A stretch of DNA of 64,000 nucleotides from Natrialba swarupiae (GCF_008245225.1 NZ_VTAW01000003.1:62001-126000); one strand, 5' to 3'. Counted from the stretch's first letter, positions 35,583-44,364 are shown. The notes: generated by a model not told the origin, from the sequence alone. A program made the numbers and translations.

Positions 35583-36989
35583 TCAGTACTTCGGGTCCGC
35601 ACCGGTCGTCTCGTAGACGGCGTCCATCAACTCGTCGCGTCGGTCCTGCCAGGCGGCGAGGCCGTCCGGACTCGAGGGATAGTTCTCGTAGTGTGCGAGG
35701 AGGTCGTCGGCACAGCGTTTCGTCTGGTAGAGGTTCCAGACTGTTCCCCAGTGGCCGCGGCTCTTGAGCAGCGCCTCGAGTTTGAGCTTCGTTCCGATGT
35801 CCGTACTCCCCGAGTAGAGCGCTTCTGCAAGCTTTTCGCCGGGCATCGCGGCGAGCAGCCCCATCAGATCGTCGACGTCGATCGCCGTCGAAAGGATGTT
35901 GTAGACGTCGAGCGCGGCGTACCGTGCCCCGAAGTGGTCCATCACGCGCTCGTTGTACGCCCAGAGGACCTCCTCGCTCGGATCGCCGGTCTCGAGGGCT
36001 TCGACGATCCGATCGGCGGCGTACTTGCCGGCGTAGGCCGCGCCGGCGATGCCGCCGCCGGTCGTCGGGTTGACGTGTCCCGCCGCGTCGCCGACGGCGA
36101 CGTAGCCGGGGTGGACCGCGGAGTCGTACGGCCGGCGGGTGGGGAGGGCGGCACCGAGTTTGTCCTCGACGTCCGCGTTCCTGAACTCCGTGCGATTCTC
36201 GAGGTCGCGTTTGAGGTCGTCGACGAGTTTCATGGGTTCCTCGGTCATCTGGAAGCCCAGCCCGGCGTTGATCTCCGTCTCCGTGCGCGGGAAATACCAG
36301 AGATAGCCCGCCGCCCGGTCGGTCGGTTTGAAGACGAGGGCATCGGACCACTCGACCGGCTCCTCGACGTGGACGATCTCGCGATAAGCAGAACAGAAGT
36401 GTGAGTAGTTGACGTTGGTGTCGAACGTCGAGTCGCCGAAGTCGACCTCGTCTTGCAGAACTGAAAGCGAGCCCGCGGCGTCGACGACGACGTCGGCTTC
36501 GTAGGTTACGGGTTCGCCCTGTCGGATCGCGTCGACGCCGGTGACGCGGCCGCTTTCGGCCTGGCGGACGGCCGTGACGACGGTGTCGTAGTGGAATTCG
36601 GCACCGACATCCGCCGCACCCTCGATGATCCGCTTGCCGTACTCCCAGCGATCGATGACCGCCAGTTCGCCCGGCACGGGAATCTCGAGGACCGTATCCT
36701 CCTGTGGGATCTCGAAGCGGCCGTGGTCGACGTCCGTGTTCGTAAACGCGGGTTCGATCTGCGACTTCGGAATCGACTCCGGAAACGCGTCCGCACCCTT
36801 CAGGGCGTCCCCGCAGGCGATGTGGCCCGCTTCCTCCTCGGATTTCCGCTCGAGGACGACGACGTCGTACCCTTCCCGTGCGACGGTCGCCGCGGCGTAA
36901 CAGCCGGCGGTTCCGGCACCGACGACGACCGCGTCGGGCGATCGCGTTCCACTCGAGGCGGCTGCGCCCGACTGCTCCTGTGTACTCAT
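35583..36989 (-). CDS. Geranylgeranyl-reductase family FAD-dependent oxidoreductase (paralogue 2)
   Basis: The 468-residue protein carries the flavin motif VVVGAGTAGCYAAA near the N-terminus, VLERKSEEEAGHIACGDALKG, and the middle motif GYVAVGDAAGHVNPTTGGGI. That last motif is the better match to characterised digeranylgeranylglycerophospholipid reductases and is weaker in the paralogue at 10371. It probably reduces isoprenoid chains of membrane lipids. The ATG at 36989 is used; a GTG two codons upstream is also in frame. It sits 21 nt downstream of the archaemetzincin-like gene on the same strand. Confidence 0.87.
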   Translation of the reverse strand: MSTQEQSGAAASSGTRSPDAVVVGAGTAGCYAAATVAREGYDVVVLERKSEEEAGHIACGDALKGADAFPESIPKSQIEPAFTNTDVDHGRFEIPQEDTVLEIPVPGELAVIDRWEYGKRIIEGAADVGAEFHYDTVVTAVRQAESGRVTGVDAIRQGEPVTYEADVVVDAAGSLSVLQDEVDFGDSTFDTNVNYSHFCSAYREIVHVEEPVEWSDALVFKPTDRAAGYLWYFPRTETEINAGLGFQMTEEPMKLVDDLKRDLENRTEFRNADVEDKLGAALPTRRPYDSAVHPGYVAVGDAAGHVNPTTGGGIAGAAYAGKYAADRIVEALETGDPSEEVLWAYNERVMDHFGARYAALDVYNILSTAIDVDDLMGLLAAMPGEKLAEALYSGSTDIGTKLKLEALLKSRGHWGTVWNLYQTKRCADDLLAHYENYPSSPDGLAAWQDRRDELMDAVYETTGADPKY

Positions 36990-37112
36990 ACCCACACTGT
37001 CGACACCCCGGTAAGAAAACGTTTTATGGTCGTTCTTGTCGCTCGAGCGAGCGGATCCGTCGACTACGCGGCCGCCTTCCCCTCGAGCGACGTCGCGACT
37101 CGGGCTCGAGTA

Positions 37113-38315
37113 TCACTCGTCGGTTTCCGGTGGAACGAGCCGAACGATCGGCGCGTCGCTGTCGTCGACCGCGACGTAGAGAGACTCTGTATCGGGGGCG
37201 ACCGCGACGTCACGGATCCGCCACCCGCGGTCGGCAAGCAGCGCCTCGAGTTCCTCGACGTCCCGGCCGTCGACGGCGAAGCGACCGAGATACTCCCCGG
37301 CGAGGTTGCCCACGAAGAGGTCGCCCTGCCAGTCGGGGAACGCCTCGCCGTCGTAGAACGTCGCGCCGGCGGGCGGAAAGCCGCCCGTGTTGCACTCCCA
37401 GTAGTAGACCGGGTCGACCACGTCCTCGCGCTCGCGGGGATCGTCGCCGACCGGTTCGTCCGTCCCGTACTCGCAGTCGTAGCCCGCGACGGGCCAGCCG
37501 TAGTTGCCGCCCGCCTCGAGGACGTTGATCTCGTCGCCGTCCTCCTCGCCGTGTTCGCTCTGCCAGATCTCGCCCGCCTCGGGGTGGACCGTCATCCCCT
37601 GGGCGTTCCGGTGGCCGTAGCTGAAGACCGCGTCTCCCCCCTCGTCGTCGACGAACGGGTTCTCTTCGGGGATCGAGCCGTCGGCCTCGAGCCGAAGCGT
37701 GGTTCCGAGGTCATTCGTCGGGTCCTGGGAGACGTGATCCGGGCCGAACTCGTCGAACTGGCGGTCGCCGACGGTGACGTAGAGCCTGTCTTCCGGGCCG
37801 AAGACGACCCGGGAGCCGTAGTGGGCGTTCGACCCGACGAACGGCTCGGCCGCGTACAGCACCTCGAACTCCTCGAGCGTGGCTGCCTCTGGCTCGAGTC
37901 GTCCCCGGCCGAGGTGGGTGGTCGACTCGTCGCCGTTGGCGTCGGTCGTCGCGGCGTAGGTCAGGTAGAGCCACCGTTCGTCCGGGAACTCGGGGTGGAG
38001 GACGACGTCGAGCAGACCGCCCTGTCCGGCGTCGTGGACCGCTGGCGTCCCGTCGATTTCCTCGCGCGCGCCGTCCTCGCGGTCCACGAGCGAGAGCCGC
38101 CCCTCGAGTTCGGTGACGAGCAGTCGGGAGTCGTCCGGAAGGAACTCGAGACCCCAGGGCTGGTTCAGCCCCTCGGTAACGGTCTCGATGTCGAACTCGT
38201 CGGGATCCGACGGGCCGCGAAGAGAGCCGACGCAGCCGGCGGTCGCGAGTGCGCCGACCGCGACGCCACTTCGCAGAAGCGTTCGACGCGTCGGACCGCG
38301 GTCGGAACCGGTCAC
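37113..38315 (-). CDS. PQQ-type sugar dehydrogenase (sorbosone/glucose dehydrogenase fold), Tat lipoprotein
   Basis: The 400-residue six-bladed propeller protein is of the soluble glucose/sorbosone dehydrogenase family (PWGLEFLPD, GGLLDVVLHPEF, AGGNYGWPVAGYDC). The signal has RR in TRRTLLRSG followed by a hydrophobic stretch and a lipobox ending ATAGC, so Tat export and lipid anchoring on the outer face of the membrane are likely. Whether it binds PQQ is not shown. The start is a GTG at 38315. Its start overlaps the stop of the upstream zinc-finger gene (GTGA), implying coupled translation. Confidence 0.82.
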   Translation of the reverse strand: MTGSDRGPTRRTLLRSGVAVGALATAGCVGSLRGPSDPDEFDIETVTEGLNQPWGLEFLPDDSRLLVTELEGRLSLVDREDGAREEIDGTPAVHDAGQGGLLDVVLHPEFPDERWLYLTYAATTDANGDESTTHLGRGRLEPEAATLEEFEVLYAAEPFVGSNAHYGSRVVFGPEDRLYVTVGDRQFDEFGPDHVSQDPTNDLGTTLRLEADGSIPEENPFVDDEGGDAVFSYGHRNAQGMTVHPEAGEIWQSEHGEEDGDEINVLEAGGNYGWPVAGYDCEYGTDEPVGDDPREREDVVDPVYYWECNTGGFPPAGATFYDGEAFPDWQGDLFVGNLAGEYLGRFAVDGRDVEELEALLADRGWRIRDVAVAPDTESLYVAVDDSDAPIVRLVPPETDE

Positions 38316-38665
38316 CGGTGGTTCACCCGTGTCGCGTCTTCTCGAGTGCGCCGTTTGACGGTTGGGGTACGTTCAGAGGGGCTGATTGCTCTCGAGTTCG
38401 AGGGCGTTACTCGAGCGACTTTGCTCGGCTTCGTCGACGATACCGCCCGCGCTCCAGCCGCAAACTCGAGCATGCCGACCGCGGCGACGCAGTCGGGACA
38501 GTACACCCGCCTCACGGATTCGTACCGATCGGTGAGTTCGGGACAGGGATCCGCGGAGAGACGACTCACCCGATCGTCACGGACCGGTTCGTCACACCGG
38601 TCGCAGACGCTCTCGTCGGAGCGGTCGACGCGATCCGCGTCGGCCGCGTCGCGTTTCGAACTCAT
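38312..38665 (-). CDS. Zinc-finger-like protein coupled to the sugar dehydrogenase, 117 aa
   Basis: The N-terminal half holds two Cys pairs (CDRCDEPV and, 31 residues on, YCPDCVAAVG), enough for one zinc knuckle. The rest is a basic, low-complexity tail (TKPSKVARV ... KRRTREDATRV). The stop TGA overlaps the GTG of the dehydrogenase gene, so it is the first gene of that pair. The family is not recognised. A (GT)16 tract lies about 145 nt upstream. Confidence 0.6.
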   Translation of the reverse strand: MSSKRDAADADRVDRSDESVCDRCDEPVRDDRVSRLSADPCPELTDRYESVRRVYCPDCVAAVGMLEFAAGARAVSSTKPSKVARVTPSNSRAISPSERTPTVKRRTREDATRVNHR

Positions 38666-38778
38666 CGGCGCCGCCCCCCGGGGGCGTCGACTCGAGGGCC
38701 ACGGACGTCGCCGTCGTCCGCGAAACCAACGGTATCGACTGTGGAACCGCCTCCCGTGGAACCTCCGCCGTCGTCCAT
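38662..38778 (-). CDS. Possible 38-codon ORF upstream of the zinc-finger gene
   Basis: MDDGGGSTGGGSTVDTVGF begins a 38-residue Gly- and Asp-rich frame. Its TGA overlaps the ATG of the 38312-38665 gene, the same overlap style as the next junction. It may be a short leader or chance. No homologue is recognised. Confidence 0.25.
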   Translation of the reverse strand: MDDGGGSTGGGSTVDTVGFADDGDVRGPRVDAPGGRRR

Positions 38779-38807
38779 GGAATCGCCACAGACAGCGTTC
38801 TCGAGCC

Positions 38808-38842
<35 letters not shown>

Positions 38843-38901
38843 GGTACCGTGGACGCTGTCGCGAACCGCAAGCTGTTCGAAGACGATACTGGACCGTCGT
38901 G

Positions 38902-39044
38902 CGAGACCTTTTTGTCTCGGTACCAGTAATGGAAACATGGCAACCAAGCGGACGCTTGGAAGCCACACGTCTCGGGTGTCCTTAGCACCCGGGGCATTTC
39001 GTACGCATGCCCCCGCGTCCGGTTTTGGAGCGCGTGGCTTCCAT
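38902..39044 (-). ncRNA. Candidate structured RNA with four-way-junction fold
   Basis: Complementary arms predict a cloverleaf-like fold: closing stem 38958-38966 with 39034-39042 (9 bp), and hairpins 38973-38978/38986-38991, 38992-38997/39007-39012 and 39015-39020/39027-39033 (one bulge). On the minus strand a TATA-like element (39067-39075) sits about 25 nt before the closing stem. The other side has a hairpin (38944-38959) and a terminator-like hairpin (38902-38919). It lacks a T-loop motif, so it is not a tRNA. It may be a separate RNA or the leader of the zinc-finger/sugar dehydrogenase genes. The strand is inferred from the promoter only. Confidence 0.45.
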
Positions 39045-39149
39045 CGTGACAGCCGCCCTGTAGGATAATATAATTACTGGTGATAGTCGAAGAAGGTCGA
39101 CCGTCCGCTCGAGACGGCGAGTGTACGCCCATCCACTCGGTCGACGCCA

Positions 39150-39181
39150 GCTATAACTTTCTACGTGTACAAGTACGTGTA
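39150..39181 (+). promoter_or_regulatory. vapB promoter with direct-repeat operator candidate
   Basis: The TATA element CTATAAC (39151-39157) is about 28 nt before the ATG at 39181. Between them the 8-mer TACGTGTA occurs at 39162 and 39174, spaced 12 bp. Such repeats at a toxin-antitoxin promoter are typical binding sites for the antitoxin complex. Confidence 0.55.
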
Positions 39182-39408
39182 TGGGGACGAAGACGATCAC
39201 CGTCACGGAAGAGGCCTACGATCGCCTCAAAGAGCACAAACGAGAGGGTGAGAGTTTCACGGAGACGATTCTCCGAATCACAGGGGAGAACCGAAACGTG
39301 ATGAAAGGGTTCGGTTCGTGGGAAAACACCGGTCTTCGCGACGAGGTCGAATCGTACCGCAAAGAGTACACCCGGGACCTCGAGGAGCGCGCGAATGAAC
39401 TGTCTTGA
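39181..39408 (+). CDS. vapB: VapB-type antitoxin
   Basis: The 75-residue protein MGTKTITVTEEAYDRLKEHK has the AbrB/RHH-like start of haloarchaeal PIN-toxin partners (TITVTEEAYDRLKEHKREGESFTETILRI) and a C-terminal tail rich in charged residues for toxin binding. It overlaps the toxin start by 14 nt, as in many vapBC operons. It is expected to neutralise the PIN toxin and repress its own promoter. Confidence 0.85.
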   Translation: MGTKTITVTEEAYDRLKEHKREGESFTETILRITGENRNVMKGFGSWENTGLRDEVESYRKEYTRDLEERANELS

Positions 39409-39793
39409 CACGAACGTCCTGATCGATTACCTGGAGGGCAAGGCGTACGTCGGCGAGTTTCTCGCGTCGAGCGAACACACGCCACTCTTCGCGCCGACCC
39501 CGGCGTTACACGAGACGTTCGTCGGCGCGGTTCGAACCCGTGGCGCCGACGGCCTCGAGAAAGCCCGCTCCGACCTCGATTGGGTCGAACCGGTAGAGCT
39601 GACGATCGACGGAGCCGCGGAAGCCGCGAGAATCGACGGGGAACTCCACAGCGCCGGGGAACCGATCGGGCCGCTCGATACCCTCATTGCGGGCGTCGTT
39701 CGTGATGCCGGTGGAACCGTCGTCACACGCGACGACCACTTCGAGCGCGTCGACGGCCTGGACGTGACGCTGATCGGTGACGATGAGTCGTAG
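39395..39793 (+). CDS. vapC: VapC-type PIN-domain toxin ribonuclease
   Basis: The 132-residue PIN domain starts with CLDTNVLIDYLEG. The acidic active-site residues are Asp5, Glu40 (ALHET), Asp95 (PLDTLIAG) and Asp113 (TRDDHF), the standard four. It is a Mg/Mn-dependent endoribonuclease that in known systems cleaves tRNA or rRNA to slow growth. It is encoded with vapB and overlaps it. Confidence 0.9.
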   Translation: MNCLDTNVLIDYLEGKAYVGEFLASSEHTPLFAPTPALHETFVGAVRTRGADGLEKARSDLDWVEPVELTIDGAAEAARIDGELHSAGEPIGPLDTLIAGVVRDAGGTVVTRDDHFERVDGLDVTLIGDDES

Positions 39794-39831
39794 CACCTCC
39801 GCCACACGCTGACCATTACGACGATCCGTAA

Positions 39832-41094
39832 ATGAGTGTCATCGATCGTGTGCGCGGCGGAATCACGGCGGAGGCGTCCGCCGTCCTCGTCGTGAACCTC
39901 GTTCCGCTGGTCGGCGTCCTCGTCTTCGGCTGGAACGCGGCGACGCTCGTGGCCATCTACTGGTTCGAACTCGCCGTCATGAGTTTCTGGGCCGTCGTCC
40001 GGGCCGTCTTCGCCGGCCGCCCCTCGGAGTTCGTGCCGGAGATGCTGATCGTCGGCGCGCTCGCGGATCGACCCACCGCGATTCCGATTCCGTTCACTGG
40101 AGTCGGAATACAGCTCTCGACGCTCCCGGTGATCGCTGTCCTGGCCCCGATGCTCGCGGTCGTCTGGTTCGTCGTGGGAACCCTGACCGTCGGCGTCGTC
40201 GGTTCCGGGGCGCTCGAGGGGGATGCCATCGACACCGTCACTCTCGCCGTCTTCGCGATCTTCCTCGGCGAGGGCGGCCGGACGGCTCTCGAGTACTTCT
40301 ACCGGCGGGGCTATCGCGAACACAGCGCCCAGACGGCGATCCACGGCGTGTTCTGGCGCGGCGCGGTGTTGTTTTTCGTCGGACTGTTCTGTTCGTTCGT
40401 CGCCGCAGTGGCCGATCCCTCGCTCGCCAGCGACGAGCCGATCGGCGACGCCAATCCGACGATCGCCGGCGGCGTCCTCCTGGTCGGCATCGTTCTCACG
40501 AAGTTCGGATTCGACCTCGTGGGCGTCTACCGCGACCAACTGACGGCGTATGGCGAATCCTACTGCGTCGACCTCGAGTTGACGGTCGAACCGCCGGCGC
40601 ACGAAGCGGTGGAGGCGTCCCTGGCGGACGATTATCGACGAGTGCGCCCGACCGTCGGCGGCCGACTGCTCGCGACGACGTCCCACGCGAAACGCCCCCC
40701 CGTCACCTTGTTTGTCGGAGTGTTTCCCGCCGTCTTCGCGCTCGGCGGCGTCTGGTCGGGTGCGATCGGACTCGTGATCGTCGCCGTCGTCGTCCCGCTC
40801 ACGCTGGTCCACGTCGACTACTGGCTTCGCTACGCGGGCGTCGAGTATCGCGTCGGCGACGACGCCATCGTCGCCTACGACCGGTTGTTCCGGACGCCGC
40901 TGTGGCGCGTCGAGGCGTGGGACGAAAGCGGTGTCCGCGTCGAACGCGACCGACTCGACGAGTTCCTCGAGACGTCGACCGTGATCGTCGAGCTTCCCGA
41001 CTCAGAACACGATCGGCGGCTTTCCGGATTGTACGAAGTCGAACCGGTGCTCGAGGTGTTCGATCGCCAGCCCGACGGAGCCGACGTCGACTGA
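39832..41094 (+). CDS. DUF6498-like membrane protein, 420 aa
   Basis: The N-terminal about 240 residues form several membrane spans starting AVLVVNLVPLVGVLVFGWN and including YWFELAVMSFWAVVRAVF, matching DUF6498. Two more spans near 280-325 are followed by a soluble PH-like C-terminal domain (YRVGDDAIVAYDRLFRTPLWRVEAWD). The function is unknown. It lies 38 nt after vapC, so it may be read from the same transcript, although its role seems unrelated. Confidence 0.72.
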   Translation: MSVIDRVRGGITAEASAVLVVNLVPLVGVLVFGWNAATLVAIYWFELAVMSFWAVVRAVFAGRPSEFVPEMLIVGALADRPTAIPIPFTGVGIQLSTLPVIAVLAPMLAVVWFVVGTLTVGVVGSGALEGDAIDTVTLAVFAIFLGEGGRTALEYFYRRGYREHSAQTAIHGVFWRGAVLFFVGLFCSFVAAVADPSLASDEPIGDANPTIAGGVLLVGIVLTKFGFDLVGVYRDQLTAYGESYCVDLELTVEPPAHEAVEASLADDYRRVRPTVGGRLLATTSHAKRPPVTLFVGVFPAVFALGGVWSGAIGLVIVAVVVPLTLVHVDYWLRYAGVEYRVGDDAIVAYDRLFRTPLWRVEAWDESGVRVERDRLDEFLETSTVIVELPDSEHDRRLSGLYEVEPVLEVFDRQPDGADVD

Positions 41095-41203
41095 TACACC
41101 TCGAGTCGGGCCACGAGGTGTGCTTTCGATCGAAATACCCGGCACGCGCTGGCGGCAGCGACGCTCCCGGACGACACAACGGACTATGGAGTACAATCTC
41201 GCG

Positions 41204-41494
41204 TTACTGAATGTGGCCTTCGCGGCGCAACTGGTCGGCGTCGGCTTTCTCGTAGCGCCAGGTGATGTCTGCCTTCTCGTCTTGCCAGTCCCAGGGCTCG
41301 ACGAGGACGACGTCGTCCTCGCGGATCCAGATGCGCTTTTGCATCTTGCCGGGAATGCGTGCGGTTCGCTCCTCTCCGTCGGCACACCGTACTTTCACCC
41401 GATTCGCTCCGAGCATGTTGGTGACGGTCGCGAAGACCTCGTCGTCTTCCGGCATCCGGAGGTTCTTCCGACCACCCTCGCCGTCGTCGCTCAT
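41204..41494 (-). CDS. eif1a: Translation initiation factor aIF1A
   Basis: The 96-residue OB-fold protein aligns well with archaeal/eukaryal IF1[22 protein letters not shown] and [23 protein letters not shown] are hallmark segments. It binds the ribosomal A site during initiation. Haloarchaea often have two copies. It is a single gene, and one palindromic element lies 83 nt before its start codon. Confidence 0.95.
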   Translation of the reverse strand: MSDDGEGGRKNLRMPEDDEVFATVTNMLGANRVKVRCADGEERTARIPGKMQKRIWIREDDVVLVEPWDWQDEKADITWRYEKADADQLRREGHIQ

Positions 41495-41576
41495 GGCTCG
41501 AGATTTACGTCGGAGCCGTTTAACGCTTTATCGATTTCCCGACGAGAGTATCGTCTCCCCTGGCGATTCGAATCGA

Positions 41577-41660
41577 CGATACGGACTGCTGGAACGATGT
41601 ATCGGGGCGACCGTTGGACGGCCCGCGGTCGTCCCGGAACTGACGGACAGCAGTACGTAG
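41577..41660 (+). repeat. Palindromic element, copy 6 (degenerate)
   Basis: It begins CGATACGGACTGCTGGAACGAT and ends CCGGAACTGACGGACAGCAG then TACGTAG, with a GC-rich mirrored core. The block AACGAT-TA-CGG at left and CCGGAA-TGAC-ACAG at right follows the consensus. It lies between the aIF1A start codon and the 41702 gene. Confidence 0.65.
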
Positions 41661-41701
41661 AAACCACGCGTTTTACGTCCCTCGCCTCGAGTCGTCCGGC
41701 T

Positions 41702-41881
41702 ATGCTCGACAAACTCGGCCCGGTCGGAATCGTGGGGATCGTGATTCTGCTGGCCGGAATCGGACTCGTCGCGTACGTCAACATCTACATCGCCGCGGGA
41801 CTCGCGTTGATCCTCGCCGGCATGGGTCTGATCGTCAAATCGTTGATCACGCGGATGCTCCAGAGTTTCGGAATGTTCTGA
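41702..41881 (+). CDS. Small membrane protein (DUF7470-like), 59 aa
   Basis: MLDKLGPVGIVGIVILLAGI starts a two-span protein (second span YIAAGLALILAGMGLIVKSLI). It is similar to small haloarchaeal membrane proteins labelled DUF7470. The function is unknown. The start ATG at 41702 is chosen because upstream sequence is the palindromic element and no earlier ATG gives good coding. Confidence 0.7.
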   Translation: MLDKLGPVGIVGIVILLAGIGLVAYVNIYIAAGLALILAGMGLIVKSLITRMLQSFGMF

Positions 41882-41965
41882 CGGCGACGAGATTAACCCC
41901 TCATCGGGTCCGGAGCCAACGATCCGAGGCCCACTCGTTTCGTCGCCTCGTCATCCACGATTCGT

Positions 41966-42219
41966 ATGGCGTATACGCTTCACTACTACGATATCGTGTT
42001 GATCTGTATCGCTGTGAGCATCGCCACCGCCGGCGTCGTCGGAACCATGACTACGATCGCGCTCGAGTTCGCGGTCGTCGTCTTTGGGGGGTCGCACTCG
42101 CCTTCGCTGGCCACGCGCTGTTCGTCAACGGTCCCGTCGACGAACCCGGGGACCTGACCGAGGAAGTCAGACTCGAGGGGGTGTCGCAGGTGCTGTCGCC
42201 GGTACAGTCGGCAGGGTAA
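41966..42219 (+). pseudogene. Frameshifted small membrane protein gene
   Basis: The first frame begins MAYTLHYYDIVLICIAVSIA and reads into a G6 run at 42086-42091. Beyond it the normal coding frame is the next one (GVALAFAGHALFVNGPVDEP ... SPVQSAG, stop at 42217). One additional G would restore an 84-residue two-span protein. In the present frame the product ends early at 42157. This could be a true mutation, a sequencing error or slippage control. Confidence 0.8.
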
Positions 42220-42238
42220 CGCGGCCGACCGCGATACG

Positions 42239-44212
42239 CTAGACTTCGTTGTCGCCCGCTCGATGCTCACTGATGAGCTGATCGACCATCGCTGCTTTCC
42301 GGTCGAGTTCGCGCTCTCGAGCCAGCTCGTGCCAGTCGTCGATAACCGCCTCGACGTCTTCTTCGCGGGCGACCGCGAGTTCGTCGACTTCCTGCATGGC
42401 GACGTCGCCCGCCGGCCCGACCGGAATCTCGGCTTCGAACAGAATTTCGTCGGCGACCTCCGAGAGTCCGCCCTCTTTCAGAACGACGCGAGGGTCGAAC
42501 TCCGCGAGCAGGTCGGCGGTCGATCGACCTGCCCCGCTGGCATCGCGCAGGTAGACGACGTCGCCGGCCGCGATGCCGTACTGGTCGTCGGCCTCGCGAA
42601 TCGCACCTTTCGTAAACTTCTCGACAACTTTCACCGGGACGAGCCCCTCTTTTTCCGCGGAGACGTCGCTGAAGTTCGAGTGATCGAGCTTCCAGAGCGC
42701 TTTCATCCGTTCGACTTTATCCTCGAGCGCTTCGATCTCTTCGCGGGCCTCGTCGCGTTCGCGCTCGAGTCGGTTCGCCTTGCGCTCGAGGCGGCTCACT
42801 TCGCGGTCCTTTCTGACCTTCTTTCGCTCCTCGCGTTTGGAGACGGTGAGTTCGGCCTCGAGGTCCTCGATCCGGTCGTCGCGTTCCTCGAGGCGGTCCT
42901 CGAGCGTGCCGACGTGGGACTGGAGGCGGTCGACCTGTCGCTCTAGGTCCTTGATCCGTTTTTCTTCCTCGGTGAGCTCTCGGGGCTCGTGTTCGGTGGA
43001 CTCCTCGTCGGTTTCGTCGTCTTCCTCGAGATCCGTGAGAACTGCCTCGACGCTCTCTTCGCCGGCGACGACGCGGGCAGTGACTTCGTCGCGGTCGATC
43101 CCTGGCGGGAGCTTTCGGGCGATGCGCTCGAACTGATCCTCGTGATCGTCGAAGGCGTACAGCGCGGCGGCCATCGCGTCGCGCTGGTGGTCGTCGTCGT
43201 AGGGATGCTCGCGGGTCCGGTGTTGTTTCTCGTCGATCGGGAGGTCCGTCTCGGGCGTCCAGCCCGCGGCGTCGAAGCTCCGGCGGAACTTCTCGACGGT
43301 TTCGGGCATCGGCGTCACGTCCGCCGCGACGACGATCGGTCGGCCGCGCTCGACGATCCACTCGATCACCGCAGCGGTGTCGGTCGTTCGCGAACTCCAG
43401 ACGTCGAGCACCTCGCCCTCGAGACCGACGATGGCGACGGCGGTCGTCGTCCCGGGATCGATGCCAACGATGACGTGATCTCGCCGTTTGACGAGCGGGC
43501 GGAACTCGATGCCGTCCCGTCGCTTCCGTTCGATCTCGACGCGAACGTCGCCCGATCGGTTCCGCGAGACGGGAATCTCGCTTGGCTTCCCCTCGACGGT
43601 AAACACCGCGTTCGCGTAGCCGCCGTAGGACTCCCGAACCTCCTTTTCGTACTCGAGATTTTCCTCCGAGAGGTCGGACTCGACCTCGCGGGATCGGCGT
43701 TTGACCGAGCCGTGGATCCGGCGGGTGTAGCGGTCCTCGCTCCAGCCGCCGCTTCCGGTCGAACGCCCCCTCGAGACTTTGACCTCGGTGGTGTCGGTGA
43801 ACGCCGATACCTCGTAGCCGACGTTGTGGGCGGCGAGTCTGGCGGCGGCTTCGGCTTCTTTCATCGGCTCCTTGCCGTAGGGGATTCCATGGCGTTTCGC
43901 GACGCGGGAGAGCGGTTCCGGCTGTTCGTCGCCGGTCACCTGGACCAGCTTCGTTCCCGTCGGAAGCGAGCCCAGAAAGTGGACGAGCTGGTCTTTGTCC
44001 GCGGCCAGTTCGTACATGTTATCCGTCGCGACGATCGCCGGCTCCTCGTCGTCGATCAGCCGCCGGAGTTTCCGGTGGGAGACGACGTCGCGGTCGATCT
44101 CCTCGCCGTCGTACTCGACCAGCGCGTAGGAGGGGGCGTCGCCGCGCACGTCGCCGCTCTGGACGTCGACTCCGAAGACGACTGCATCGAGCGCACTCGT
44201 TCGCGTGCTCAC
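42239..44212 (-). CDS. DUF460 family protein (RNase H-like fold plus coiled coil)
   Basis: The 657-residue archaeal protein has an RNase H/RuvC-like core near residues 240-390 (DHVIVGIDPGTTTAVAIVG, IVVAADVTPMP and HQRDAMAAALYAFDDH). From about 415 to 520 there is a long charged coiled coil (EKRIKDLERQVDRLQSH ...), and then a mixed C-terminal domain. The Asp in GIDPGTT and the later DA pair suggest a nuclease-like active site; the function has not been shown. The GTG start at 44212 is the farthest plausible. It is present in most archaea, often near housekeeping genes. Confidence 0.85.
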   Translation of the reverse strand: MSTRTSALDAVVFGVDVQSGDVRGDAPSYALVEYDGEEIDRDVVSHRKLRRLIDDEEPAIVATDNMYELAADKDQLVHFLGSLPTGTKLVQVTGDEQPEPLSRVAKRHGIPYGKEPMKEAEAAARLAAHNVGYEVSAFTDTTEVKVSRGRSTGSGGWSEDRYTRRIHGSVKRRSREVESDLSEENLEYEKEVRESYGGYANAVFTVEGKPSEIPVSRNRSGDVRVEIERKRRDGIEFRPLVKRRDHVIVGIDPGTTTAVAIVGLEGEVLDVWSSRTTDTAAVIEWIVERGRPIVVAADVTPMPETVEKFRRSFDAAGWTPETDLPIDEKQHRTREHPYDDDHQRDAMAAALYAFDDHEDQFERIARKLPPGIDRDEVTARVVAGEESVEAVLTDLEEDDETDEESTEHEPRELTEEEKRIKDLERQVDRLQSHVGTLEDRLEERDDRIEDLEAELTVSKREERKKVRKDREVSRLERKANRLERERDEAREEIEALEDKVERMKALWKLDHSNFSDVSAEKEGLVPVKVVEKFTKGAIREADDQYGIAAGDVVYLRDASGAGRSTADLLAEFDPRVVLKEGGLSEVADEILFEAEIPVGPAGDVAMQEVDELAVAREEDVEAVIDDWHELARERELDRKAAMVDQLISEHRAGDNEV

Positions 44213-44364
44213 GGGAGAGTGTAGGGACGAGTCGGGTATAAATCCGACGCGGGAGTTCGTGTGGCTGACGACGGAAACAGGGTTCGGATCGACGACGGAA
44301 CCGAGAGTTCGTACGACCCACGACGAAGATCGTCACGACCGATCGCCCAGTCCGCTGATCTCAC

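Noticed and set aside
38958-39042. tRNA gene with the cloverleaf near 39 kb
   Set aside because: The arm lengths do not fit, there is no TTC-type T-loop on either strand, and the hairpin loops do not give a valid anticodon arm.
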